Shown one piece after another: positions 21,602-30,149 of a stretch of DNA of 64,000 nucleotides (position 1 is the first letter of the stretch; the number at the start of each line of letters is the position of its first letter). A program made the position numbers and the translations under genes. Source of the stretch: Candidatus Kinetoplastibacterium crithidii (ex Angomonas deanei ATCC 30255) (GTDB lineage: Bacteria; Pseudomonadota; Gammaproteobacteria; Burkholderiales; Burkholderiaceae_B); assembly GCF_000319225.1 (NCBI RefSeq), contig NC_019815.1:757814-821813 (forward strand), written 5' to 3'. The notes under the pieces were generated by a model that was given only the letters and a program-made list of their open reading frames with translations, made no database searches and had not been told where the DNA came from.

Positions 21602-24600
21602 ATGTCTGAAAATATAAAAGATTTTAAGATCAGGGAAGAAGCCTTAAATATTCACGAGTCTTTCATTGTACAAGCTCCTGCCGGTTCAGGTAAAACAGAG
21701 CTTTTAACAAATCGTTTTTTAGCATTATTGTCAAATGTTCTTGTTCCAGAGGAAATTGTAGCTATTACGTTTACACGTAAAGCAGCTAATGAAATGAGGC
21801 GTCGTATTATAGAAAGATTACAAATCGCTAAAGATACGGAAATTTATAATGATGAGCCTTTTAGCTTAAAATTATCTAGAGAAGTCTTAAAAAGAGACTC
21901 TTTATTTGGGTGGAATATTTTGCAGCATCCAGCCAGATTAATGATAAAAACATTTGATTCTTTCTGTGCTCAAATTGTTTCAAATTTGCCTTGGCTATCA
22001 AGAATGGGAGGATTACCAGTTATCTCTAGCGATATGCAGTTCCATTATGATTCTGCTGCTAAATCAACAATAGCCTTAATCGATAAATTTGATTATGTAA
22101 AAAGTTTATTATTAAACCTAGATTTAGATATAAATTTTGCAACAAGACTCATATCAGACATGCTTAAAAAACGAGACCAGTGGTTGCCAATTTTGAGATA
22201 TGGCCTTGATAAAGAATTGATAGAATCAAATTTAAAATTGACAATAGAGAATGACATATCAAGGTTGTTGAAAGAATTACCTGAAAATTGGCAAAGTTCT
22301 ATACAGGAGCCTATAAGAATAGCAGCAAAAAATCTGTATAAAATTAATCCTAATAATGTTTTGGAGCCATTGCTAGATTGGGATTATCTTATTAGTAATA
22401 AAATTAGTGATTTACGCAAATGGAAGGCTATTGCATCATTATTTTTAACAGCAAAAAAAACATTACGTAGTACTAAATCTTTTAATAAGAGTCTTGGTTT
22501 TGATTCAGGCTCTTCTTCCAAGGAAATTTTAATAAATTGGTTAAATTCAATGGGTTCAAATTCTTCTTGGGTTTCTCATCTCGCAATGATTAGTTACGCT
22601 CCAGATCCTTTTTTGACTGATAAACAATGGAGAGATTTGACTGTTCAATTAAAAACTTTATCTTTGTCTGTAGCAAATCTTATATTGCGTTTTAATAATG
22701 TATCCGAAGTAGATTTTATAGAAATAACACAAAGAGCATCAATAGCTTTAGGTAGTGATGATTATCCGAATGATCTTTTATTAAAACTAGATAACAAAAT
22801 TAATCATATACTGATAGATGAGTTTCAAGACACTAGTAGGGCTCATTTCGATATTATAAAAAAATTGATTTCTGGTTGGCAAAATGATGATGGAAGGACA
22901 TTATTCTTGGTAGGTGATCCGATGCAATCAATATACAGTTTTAGAAAAGCGGAGGTTGGTCTTTTTTTACAGGTTATAGAAAATGGTATTGGTTGTTTGA
23001 AACCAAAGCATTTAAAACTTGTAAATAACTTTCGTTCCCATCCTATAATTGTTAATTGGATTAATGGAGTTTTTAAAGAAATTTTTCCTAATAAAAACGA
23101 TGAGGATTTAGGAGCTGTGTCTTATACTGATTCTGTCACCTCTCTTCATGATGCGCCAGATTCTTTGATTAAATTTCATTGTGTTCAAGGTACGGAAAAT
23201 CGAGAGGCTAGGTTAGCTCAGACAGCAATAAACATTATTCAAGAAACGATTAATAACTATGGTATTAATCATACTATTGCGGTTTTAGTACGATCTCGTA
23301 ATAACATTAACTATCTAACTTCTTTAATGAGTCAGAATAACATTAGATTTAGGTCTGTTGATATCGTACCTTTAGCTAATAAGCCAGTTGTATCTGATTT
23401 ACTACAGCTTATAAGGGCTCTAAAACATCCAGGTGATAGACTTGCTTGGTTATCAATATTGAGATCTCCTTTTTTTGGTTTGACCTTAGATAATATGCAT
23501 AAATTGTTTGGTAATGATCATAAGACACCGGTTCCTTTCCTATTAAATAATTTTTTTGGATCTGGTAATTCAGAATTTGATTTGTTTGATGAAAATCAAA
23601 TGTCAGTTTTTCTTAAGCTTGGTTTAACTAACTTAGATTGTATGCGATTGTTTAGGTTGAAAGATTTGCTATCTTCTTATAGTTGCTTTAATAATATGTC
23701 ACCAGCATTGTTTATACAGTCTTTGTGGAATAATTTAGGCGGCTCTAGTGTTTATAGCGACAAGGATGCATCCGGTGATGCAGAGCTGATTTTCGATTTG
23801 ATTGATGAGTCATTTCCTTATGGTGAAATAGATATAGAGCAGCTGGAGCGCAAAGTTAATAATTTGTATGCTTCATCTAATGTTGCTTCTAAAGATGCAG
23901 TTGTTGATATTATGACTATCCACAAAGCAAAAGGTTTGGAGTTTGATTCAGTTTTATTATATGGTTTGCATCAATCTATGAAAAGTGATCAAGAGCCATT
24001 AATAAGATTCGAATCAAATTCAAGTGGTGTATTATTCTCTCCAGCAAAACCAAAAATAGATCTTGAACTTGATAAAATGTCTAGTTATTTGAAATACCGT
24101 AATAAGGTGAAGACTTCATATGAGTTAGATCGATTGCTTTATGTTGCAGCTACTAGATCAAAAAAAAATTTGCATTTAATCTCTAGCGTTGTAGTAGATG
24201 ACGATGGAAAAATTATGCCTCCTGTTTCAGATAGTTTATTAAGTAGGTTATGTAATAAAATGGATATTCAGAATATCATTATGAACAATGATATTCTAGA
24301 TGAAAACCAAAATGCTCTTGCTTCAAAAAAATTAGGAAATAAATTATTACATAGAGTTTCTACAGAAGGTATTTCTATATTAGATAAAAATAGGAAAAAT
24401 TTGTTTTTGAAATATAACGATGCATATCATAAGGAGTGGAGCCGTCAACACGATTACCAATCCATTTTAGGAACAGTCATGCATTTTTGGTTGAATCGCA
24501 TTGGAATTGATAGTGTGAATTTATGGAATATTAATAAATTAAAATCTCACAGAGAACTTATATACAGACAGCTAATAAAAAATGGAATTCCGTATTCTAA

Positions 24601-24961
24601 GGCTGATGAATATACATGTATAATATTTAGGGCTTTAGAGAATACTCTGACAGATGATAGAGGTATATGGTTATTATCACATCATAATAACTCACATAGA
24701 GAATGGTCTTTGGTGGATAGTAAAGGAATAATTTCAGTCTTAGATCTTGCAATAGATCTAGGAGATAAATGGTTAATTGTTGATTACAAATTATCAGATA
24801 TAAAAGAAAATGAGACATATAATAGTTTTATTAATAGGATAAAACAAGCTTATATAGCTCAGTTAACAAGGTATCGTGATGCATTAAATAAGTTTGACGG
24901 TAGAAAATCTTATGCAGCTATATATTGCCCGTTACCTAGGATATGGATTGAATGTTGTTAA
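21602..24961 (+). CDS. addA: AddA-like ATP-dependent helicase/nuclease (UvrD family)
   Basis: This is the active helicase and second nuclease of AddAB. The 1119-residue protein carries UvrD/RecB helicase motifs in order: Walker A QAPAGSGKTELLTNRF near 25, ITFTRKAANEMRRR (Ia), LIDEFQDTS near 405 (II), LVGDPMQSIYSFRKAE (III), VNNFRSHP (IV), MTIHKAKGLEFD near 775 (V) and VAATRSKKNLHL (VI). A RecB-like nuclease domain near the end has WLIVDYKLSD. It could act alone as a RecB-like protein, but the adjacent addB supports AddAB. Confidence 0.93.
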   Translation: MSENIKDFKIREEALNIHESFIVQAPAGSGKTELLTNRFLALLSNVLVPEEIVAITFTRKAANEMRRRIIERLQIAKDTEIYNDEPFSLKLSREVLKRDSLFGWNILQHPARLMIKTFDSFCAQIVSNLPWLSRMGGLPVISSDMQFHYDSAAKSTIALIDKFDYVKSLLLNLDLDINFATRLISDMLKKRDQWLPILRYGLDKELIESNLKLTIENDISRLLKELPENWQSSIQEPIRIAAKNLYKINPNNVLEPLLDWDYLISNKISDLRKWKAIASLFLTAKKTLRSTKSFNKSLGFDSGSSSKEILINWLNSMGSNSSWVSHLAMISYAPDPFLTDKQWRDLTVQLKTLSLSVANLILRFNNVSEVDFIEITQRASIALGSDDYPNDLLLKLDNKINHILIDEFQDTSRAHFDIIKKLISGWQNDDGRTLFLVGDPMQSIYSFRKAEVGLFLQVIENGIGCLKPKHLKLVNNFRSHPIIVNWINGVFKEIFPNKNDEDLGAVSYTDSVTSLHDAPDSLIKFHCVQGTENREARLAQTAINIIQETINNYGINHTIAVLVRSRNNINYLTSLMSQNNIRFRSVDIVPLANKPVVSDLLQLIRALKHPGDRLAWLSILRSPFFGLTLDNMHKLFGNDHKTPVPFLLNNFFGSGNSEFDLFDENQMSVFLKLGLTNLDCMRLFRLKDLLSSYSCFNNMSPALFIQSLWNNLGGSSVYSDKDASGDAELIFDLIDESFPYGEIDIEQLERKVNNLYASSNVASKDAVVDIMTIHKAKGLEFDSVLLYGLHQSMKSDQEPLIRFESNSSGVLFSPAKPKIDLELDKMSSYLKYRNKVKTSYELDRLLYVAATRSKKNLHLISSVVVDDDGKIMPPVSDSLLSRLCNKMDIQNIIMNNDILDENQNALASKKLGNKLLHRVSTEGISILDKNRKNLFLKYNDAYHKEWSRQHDYQSILGTVMHFWLNRIGIDSVNLWNINKLKSHRELIYRQLIKNGIPYSKADEYTCIIFRALENTLTDDRGIWLLSHHNNSHREWSLVDSKGIISVLDLAIDLGDKWLIVDYKLSDIKENETYNSFINRIKQAYIAQLTRYRDALNKFDGRKSYAAIYCPLPRIWIECC

Positions 24962-25005
24962 ATCTTGTTACTTTTTCTTACTGTTTTTATAGTTAATGAT
25001 TTTTT

Positions 25006-25032
25006 TTGTTGATAGCTTTATTATGTTAAAAT
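25006..25032 (+). promoter_or_regulatory. Promoter of the SRP RNA gene ffs
   Basis: TTGTTG at 25006-25011 and an extended -10 element (TGT then TAAAAT, 25024-25032) are separated by 15 bases. The start expected about seven bases later falls on the first base of the folded SRP RNA at 25040. The short spacer is offset by the extended -10. The position supports the call more than the -35 match does. Confidence 0.55.
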
Positions 25033-25039
25033 TCAGATG

Positions 25040-25137
25040 GGCGGTATTATCTTTGCATGATGATGTAGTGAACTTGGTCAGATTGGGAACAAAGCAGCCA
25101 TAACTATAGATATTTCAGTGCAAAAGATTTTACCGCC
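25040..25137 (+). ncRNA. ffs: 4.5S signal recognition particle RNA
   Basis: This 98-base RNA is the scaffold of the bacterial signal recognition particle and binds Ffh. GGCGGTA at the 5' end pairs with TACCGCC at the 3' end, continuing into a long terminal helix (ATCTTTGCA against TGCAAAAGAT). The apical domain has GGTCAG and AGCAGCC, the conserved asymmetric and symmetric loop sequences, around a GGAA tetraloop closed by TTG/CAA. It lies just upstream of dnaX, a common arrangement. The apical stem is unusually A/U-rich, consistent with the genome. Confidence 0.93.
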
Positions 25138-25173
25138 TTATTCTCTTAATTTAATTAGGTGTTAGTGTATTTA

Positions 25174-26847
25174 ATGAGTTATTTAGTTTTAGCTAGGAAA
25201 TGGCGACCTAAGTCTTTTGATGAGGTCGTAGGGCAAGATCATGTTGTAAAAGCTTTGGTAAACTCACTGAATTCTCAGCGTTTGCATCATGCTTGGTTAT
25301 TTTCAGGAATAAGAGGGGTAGGGAAAACTTCTCTGGCTAGAATATTGGCAAAATCATTAAATTGTGAGAGAGGAATCACATCAAAGCCATGTGGTACATG
25401 CTCTTCTTGCAGAGGAATTGACTCAGGGGGATCATTAGACTATTTAGAGCTAGATGCAGCCTCTAATAGAGGTGTAGAGGAAATGTCTAATCTCCTTTCT
25501 CAAGCTAATTATACTCCTGTCATCGGTAGATTTAAAGTATTTCTAGTTGACGAAGTACACATGCTTACTAACCATGCCTTTAATTCTATATTGAAAACAT
25601 TAGAAGAACCGCCAGATCATGTGAAGTTTATTTTTGCCACAACTGATCTTCATAAGATCCCAATAACAGTACTTTCTCGTTGTTTGTGTTTTAACTTGAG
25701 GAAGATGTCAGATAATTATCTAATAAAACAATTGTCTGTAATATTGTCGAACGAAAGAATATCTTTTGATGAATCATCACTAGTGATGATTGCGAGATTG
25801 GCTAAAGGTTCCATGCGAGATGCATTGTCTTTGACTGATCAAGCTATATCTTATGGGGATGGAGTAATAAGCATAGTTGCTTTAAGAGAAATGTTTGGCA
25901 TGGTTGATTCAGCAAAGGTTATCCATCTTTTGCAATCTATTTTACTTAATGACGTGAAGTCATTAATAGATATAGCTGACAATGTAATTGATAGTGGCTT
26001 TTCATATGAAACTTTTTTATCAGATTTAGCAATTTTATTGTCTAGAGTTGCTATTATACAACATTTTTCAGATTCTGAAATTAATGATATAGATTTAATT
26101 TCTTTTAAAGACAATATTTCTCCAGATTTGACTCAGCTATTATATGCGGTGGTAACTCATAGTTCTCAAGAGCTGGCACAATCACCAGATCAATATAGTG
26201 GTTTTTTGATGATTTGTTTCAGATTGTTATCTTTAGCATCACAATTTAGTAATAATAATTTTATTAATGAATCACTACCTAAGTTGAATAATAGTGAGAT
26301 TTATAATAGCACTAAACAAGAATTATCTATTTCATCTAATAAAAATATTTTTGTTAATGAGCAGAAAAATGATTTAGTCTTGTTGAAGAAGGCTGCTGAG
26401 ATTAATATTGTTGAAGATAAAGATTCCAAAAAATTAGACAAAAAAAATATAGATTTTGACTTGGTATCGTTTTCTAACAATGATTGGTTAGAGCTTGTTC
26501 CTAAGTTATCTCTGCATGGTTTTGTTCTTGAGTTAGCTAGACAAAGTGAATTTGTAAAAGTATTTGAAAATAATTTTACAATTAGAGTTTCTATTCCTAC
26601 ATTGGCTAGTCATGAAAACAAATTACGTTTGCAAACAGTTCTCAGTGAATATTTTGATATGACTATCAAATTAGATATATTGGTTGGCGCTACTGGGGAT
26701 AAAACAGCGCATGCTCGTTCTCAGGCACAACAGCTCTATAAAAAAAAACAGCTAGAACAAATTGTTGATGATGATCCTTTTGTAAAAGAAGTGGTTGCAA
26801 CTTTGGATGGTGACGTTCTTATTGATTCTATTTCTGAGTTAGATTAA
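25174..26847 (+). CDS. dnaX: DNA polymerase III subunits tau and gamma
   Basis: DnaX is the clamp-loader ATPase, and tau also couples the polymerases. I start it at the ATG giving MSYLVLARKWRP, the universal N-terminus, instead of five codons upstream. The 557-residue protein has Walker A GIRGVGKTS near 45, a four-cysteine zinc module (CE...CGTCSSC) near 70, Walker B VDEVHML near 125, and sensor 1 FATTDLHK. A less conserved C-terminal tau region follows. An A8 tract at 26440-26447 may generate gamma by slippage. ybaB and recR follow in the conserved order. Confidence 0.96.
   Translation: MSYLVLARKWRPKSFDEVVGQDHVVKALVNSLNSQRLHHAWLFSGIRGVGKTSLARILAKSLNCERGITSKPCGTCSSCRGIDSGGSLDYLELDAASNRGVEEMSNLLSQANYTPVIGRFKVFLVDEVHMLTNHAFNSILKTLEEPPDHVKFIFATTDLHKIPITVLSRCLCFNLRKMSDNYLIKQLSVILSNERISFDESSLVMIARLAKGSMRDALSLTDQAISYGDGVISIVALREMFGMVDSAKVIHLLQSILLNDVKSLIDIADNVIDSGFSYETFLSDLAILLSRVAIIQHFSDSEINDIDLISFKDNISPDLTQLLYAVVTHSSQELAQSPDQYSGFLMICFRLLSLASQFSNNNFINESLPKLNNSEIYNSTKQELSISSNKNIFVNEQKNDLVLLKKAAEINIVEDKDSKKLDKKNIDFDLVSFSNNDWLELVPKLSLHGFVLELARQSEFVKVFENNFTIRVSIPTLASHENKLRLQTVLSEYFDMTIKLDILVGATGDKTAHARSQAQQLYKKKQLEQIVDDDPFVKEVVATLDGDVLIDSISELD
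26440..26447 (+). other. Candidate slippage site in dnaX (A8 tract) producing gamma
   Basis: The frame reads GAC AAA AAA AAT ATA GAT. Adding one A gives GAC AAA AAA AAA TAT AGA TTT TGA, a stop after about 428 residues. Losing one A gives GAC AAA AAA ATA TAG, a stop at once. E. coli gamma is 431 residues. Thermus dnaX makes gamma by slippage on an A9 run, while E. coli uses -1 frameshifting. Function here is inferred from position and the outcome of shifting. Confidence 0.55.
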
Positions 26848-26896
26848 CGTTTTTGTAATGGCAATATTAATATGTCAATTTTAAGGTCCGTATATT

Positions 26897-27220
26897 ATGA
26901 AAAATCAAATTGCAGGATTGATGCGTCAGGCGCAGCAAGTACAAGAAAATATGAAAAAAGTCCAAGATTCTTTAGCAGATATAGAAGTTGAAGGGTCTTC
27001 TGGTGGAGGCTTAGTAAGCATTAACATGACTTGTAAATATGATGTTAAGAAAATTAAAATAGATCCAAGTTTATTATCTGAAGATAAAGATATGTTGGAA
27101 GATTTGTTGGCAGCTGCTTTTAACGATGCTGTACGTAAAGCAGAGCAATTATCACAAGAAAAAGTATCTGCTATTACAGCTGGTTTTCCAATGCCAGGTG
27201 GCATGAAATTTCCATTTTAG
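26897..27220 (+). CDS. ybaB: Nucleoid-associated protein, YbaB/EbfC family
   Basis: YbaB/EbfC proteins are small dimeric DNA-binding proteins. This 107-residue product starts with a long helix ([23 protein letters not shown]) and then has the typical [30 protein letters not shown] sheet region and a C-terminal PGGMKFPF tail. It sits between dnaX and recR, the order seen in many bacteria, and is probably in their operon. Its precise role is not known. Confidence 0.95.
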   Translation: MKNQIAGLMRQAQQVQENMKKVQDSLADIEVEGSSGGGLVSINMTCKYDVKKIKIDPSLLSEDKDMLEDLLAAAFNDAVRKAEQLSQEKVSAITAGFPMPGGMKFPF

Positions 27221-27266
27221 AGTAAAATTTATTCATTTAAAAATCGTGCCAATTTACGGAATATTT

Positions 27267-27881
27267 ATGGAAGAGCAGCAAATAAGTGAACCTGAGCCTT
27301 TAATTAATCTAATTAAGGCTTTAAAACGCCTTCCTGGAATAGGTATAAGGTCAGCTAGGAGAATAGCTTACCATTTGATGCAATATGACTTGCAAGGTGC
27401 AAATTCACTAAGTATTGCTTTGTCAGAAGCTACTGGTAGTTTGCAACATTGTATTAGTTGTAATAGTTTTTCTGAAACAGACTTATGCGTTACATGTTCC
27501 AGTTCTTTCAGAGATAAGAGTTTGTTATGTATAGTCGAAACTCCATCTGATTTAATTAATTTAGAAGCAAGTCATGGTTATAAGGGTTTGTATTATGTAT
27601 TAATGGGCAGAATATCGCCATTGGATGGCATTGGTCCAAAAGAATTAAATTTTCATAAAATTTCTGAAAGAATAAACAAAGGTGGTATAGAAGAGGTGAT
27701 CATTGCCACTGGATTTACTGCTGAAGGTGAAACGACAGCTCAGTTTTTAATTGATATGTTGGTGCCTTTTGGCATAAAGACTAGTCGTTTGGCAAGAGGA
27801 GTTCCTGCAGGTAGCGAATTGGAATATATCGATGCAGGAACTATAGCTTGGGCTTTGATGGACCGTAAGTCTAATTTATAA
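27267..27881 (+). CDS. recR: Recombination protein RecR
   Basis: RecR works with RecO (and RecF) to load RecA at gaps. The protein has the N-terminal helix-hairpin-helix KRLPGIGIRSARRIAYHL, a four-cysteine zinc finger (CISCNSF...CVTC) near 60, and a Toprim domain with CIVETPSDLINLEAS near 85 and the RGVPAGSELEYIDAGT end. I prefer the ATG at 27267 (204 residues, MEEQQ). A GTG seven codons upstream (27246) is possible. It is convergent with tal, eight bases away. Confidence 0.95.
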   Translation: MEEQQISEPEPLINLIKALKRLPGIGIRSARRIAYHLMQYDLQGANSLSIALSEATGSLQHCISCNSFSETDLCVTCSSSFRDKSLLCIVETPSDLINLEASHGYKGLYYVLMGRISPLDGIGPKELNFHKISERINKGGIEEVIIATGFTAEGETTAQFLIDMLVPFGIKTSRLARGVPAGSELEYIDAGTIAWALMDRKSNL

Positions 27882-27889
27882 AAATTTTC

Positions 27890-28843
27890 TTATCGCAAAG
27901 TTTTTTCAATTATTTTTTCAAGAGAAAGAACATCTTTGATAAATATTCTGATTCCTTCTGATAGTTTTTCAGTGGCCATTTGATCTTCATTTAGCATTGA
28001 TCTAAATTCAATTTCAGAAATGTGTTTAGTATGAAGTGGTTTGATAAGACTATTGGATGTTAGCTTAGGAATAGTGCTTCCTGGGGTATTTTCTAACTTT
28101 GTAATAAGTTCTGGACTTATGGTTAAAAGGTCACAACCAGACAAGGCCAAAATTTGATGGATATTTCTAAAGCTTGCTCCCATTATTTCTGTACCTATTT
28201 CTAGAGATTTATAGTAGTTATAAATTGTTACAACTGATTTTACTCCAGGATCATTTTGGCCATGATTTTTTTCTTCGTCCCAATTAGATCCAGCATGGTT
28301 TTTATACCAGTCATAAATTCTACCAACGAAAGGAGATATCAATGTTACTTTTGATTGTGCACATGCTATTGCTTGTGTTAAAGAGAAGAGTAGTGTTAGA
28401 TTGCAATGTATGCCTTCTAATTCAAGGATTTCTGCTGCTTTAATACCTTCCCATGTTGCGGCAATTTTTATTAGAATTCTTTCTCTTTTAATGCCAGATT
28501 TTTCATACAGATTAATCAAATAACGAGCTTTTTCTATAGTTGCTTTTGTATTAAAAGATAGTCTGGCGTCTACTTCTGTAGATACTCTGCCAGGTATTAT
28601 TTTTAGTATTTCTTTTCCAAAAGACACCGTTATATTATCAGCTATTTCGGATAAAGACATGTGTTTACAGTGTTTAATTGTATCTGTTAACACATGATTG
28701 TACTCTTCTTTTTGTATTGCTTTTAATATTAAGGAAGGGTTTGTTGTCGCGTCAATTGGTTTCAATGTTTTCATTGCTTCAAAGTTTCCTGTGTCAGCAA
28801 CAACTACAGTGTATTTTCTTAGTGATTCTAGTTGATTATGCAT
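27890..28843 (-). CDS. tal: Transaldolase
   Basis: Transaldolase moves a dihydroxyacetone unit between sugar phosphates in the non-oxidative pentose phosphate pathway. The protein begins [24 protein letters not shown] and has [12 protein letters not shown] near 35, the Schiff-base lysine in [11 protein letters not shown] near 130, [12 protein letters not shown], and [13 protein letters not shown] near 175. I use the ATG at 28843, which gives the TalB-like N-terminus (317 residues), not the one five codons upstream. It is divergent from carA. Confidence 0.96.
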   Translation of the reverse strand: MHNQLESLRKYTVVVADTGNFEAMKTLKPIDATTNPSLILKAIQKEEYNHVLTDTIKHCKHMSLSEIADNITVSFGKEILKIIPGRVSTEVDARLSFNTKATIEKARYLINLYEKSGIKRERILIKIAATWEGIKAAEILELEGIHCNLTLLFSLTQAIACAQSKVTLISPFVGRIYDWYKNHAGSNWDEEKNHGQNDPGVKSVVTIYNYYKSLEIGTEIMGASFRNIHQILALSGCDLLTISPELITKLENTPGSTIPKLTSNSLIKPLHTKHISEIEFRSMLNEDQMATEKLSEGIRIFIKDVLSLEKIIEKTLR

Positions 28844-28987
28844 GATAATAAATTTCAAAAAGTAGTTTTTAAATTAAAATTAGAATAATATATAAAGTGA
28901 TGTTAAAAAAATGTTGTTTTTATAAATATTAAGTGAATGTACAACAGTAATAGCTGATTGTCGATACTAAAAATACTAGGGTTTATC

Positions 28988-30139
28988 GTGTTTTCTCAAC
29001 TTTTTAAATATAGAAGTAAGTTTTCACCAGCAGTATTGGCTTTATCTTGCGGTGATGTTTTTAAAGGTATATCTATAGGAGCCCCTGGATATGCAGTTGC
29101 AGAAGTTGTTTTTAATACGTCTATGACTGGTTATCAAGAGATTCTTACAGATCCTAGCTATACAGGACAAATAGTCACTTTGACTTATCCTCACATAGGA
29201 AATACTGGAGTCAATAATGAAGATGTGGAATCAAGTCAAATACATGTTTCAGGTTTGATAATACGTAGTTGTCTCAGTAGGGTTTCTAATTTTCGATCTA
29301 ATCAGTCTTTGCCTGATTATTTGAAAAACAATGGAATTGTTGCTATTTCAGATATTGATACTAGAAAACTAACTCGTATTTTACGAGATAGAGGTTCTCA
29401 GGGTTCATGTATTCTTGTTGGGGATGATGTTGATAAGGCTATTAATTTAGCTAAAAGTTTTTCTGGTATGGCAGGCCAAGACTTGGCTAAAACTGTTTCT
29501 AGAAAAACAAAAGAGTCATGGAATGAAAGTGTTTGGCAGTTAGGAGAAGGTTTTTCTAATGTTAATCAATCAAAATTTCGAATTGTTGCTTATGATTTTG
29601 GAGTTAAAAGCAATATATTGAGACTTTTGGTAGATCGCGGCTGTGATGTCACTATTGTTCCTGCACAAACTAGTGCATCAGATGTCATGAATTTGAATCC
29701 AGATGGAATATTTTTGTCAAATGGTCCAGGTGATCCAGAGCCATGTGATTATGCAATAGAGTCAATCAAAGTATTCCTAGACAAAAAGATACCTTTGTTT
29801 GGTATTTGTTTAGGTCATCAATTGATGGCATTGGCTTTAGGAGCAAAGACTATCAAGATGAAGACAGGTCATCATGGAGCGAATCATCCTGTTCAGGATA
29901 TGCAGTCAAAGAAGGTTTTTATTACTAGTCAAAATCATGGTTTTGCTGTTGATGCTAATACATTACCAAAAAATGCTAGAGTAACTCATGTTTCATTATT
30001 TGACGGATCTTTGCAGGGTTTTGAATTACTAGATCGTCCTGCATTTTGTTTCCAAGGTCATCCTGAGGCTAGTCCCGGACCTGTAGATATTGCTATTTTA
30101 TTTGATAAATTTATTACTCTAATGTCCTCAAGAAAATAA
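28988..30139 (+). CDS. carA: Carbamoyl-phosphate synthase small subunit
   Basis: CarA is the glutamine amidotransferase subunit that supplies ammonia to CarB for carbamoyl phosphate, used in pyrimidine and arginine synthesis. The N-terminal domain has [14 protein letters not shown] and [15 protein letters not shown]. The class I amidotransferase domain has the catalytic cysteine in [14 protein letters not shown] near 270 and the His-Glu pair in [11 protein letters not shown] near 355. I choose the GTG at 28988, preceded by AGG and giving 383 residues, like E. coli CarA (382). A TTG ten codons upstream is less likely. carB follows after ten bases. Confidence 0.95.
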   Translation: MFSQLFKYRSKFSPAVLALSCGDVFKGISIGAPGYAVAEVVFNTSMTGYQEILTDPSYTGQIVTLTYPHIGNTGVNNEDVESSQIHVSGLIIRSCLSRVSNFRSNQSLPDYLKNNGIVAISDIDTRKLTRILRDRGSQGSCILVGDDVDKAINLAKSFSGMAGQDLAKTVSRKTKESWNESVWQLGEGFSNVNQSKFRIVAYDFGVKSNILRLLVDRGCDVTIVPAQTSASDVMNLNPDGIFLSNGPGDPEPCDYAIESIKVFLDKKIPLFGICLGHQLMALALGAKTIKMKTGHHGANHPVQDMQSKKVFITSQNHGFAVDANTLPKNARVTHVSLFDGSLQGFELLDRPAFCFQGHPEASPGPVDIAILFDKFITLMSSRK

Positions 30140-30149
30140 AGGTTGTAAA

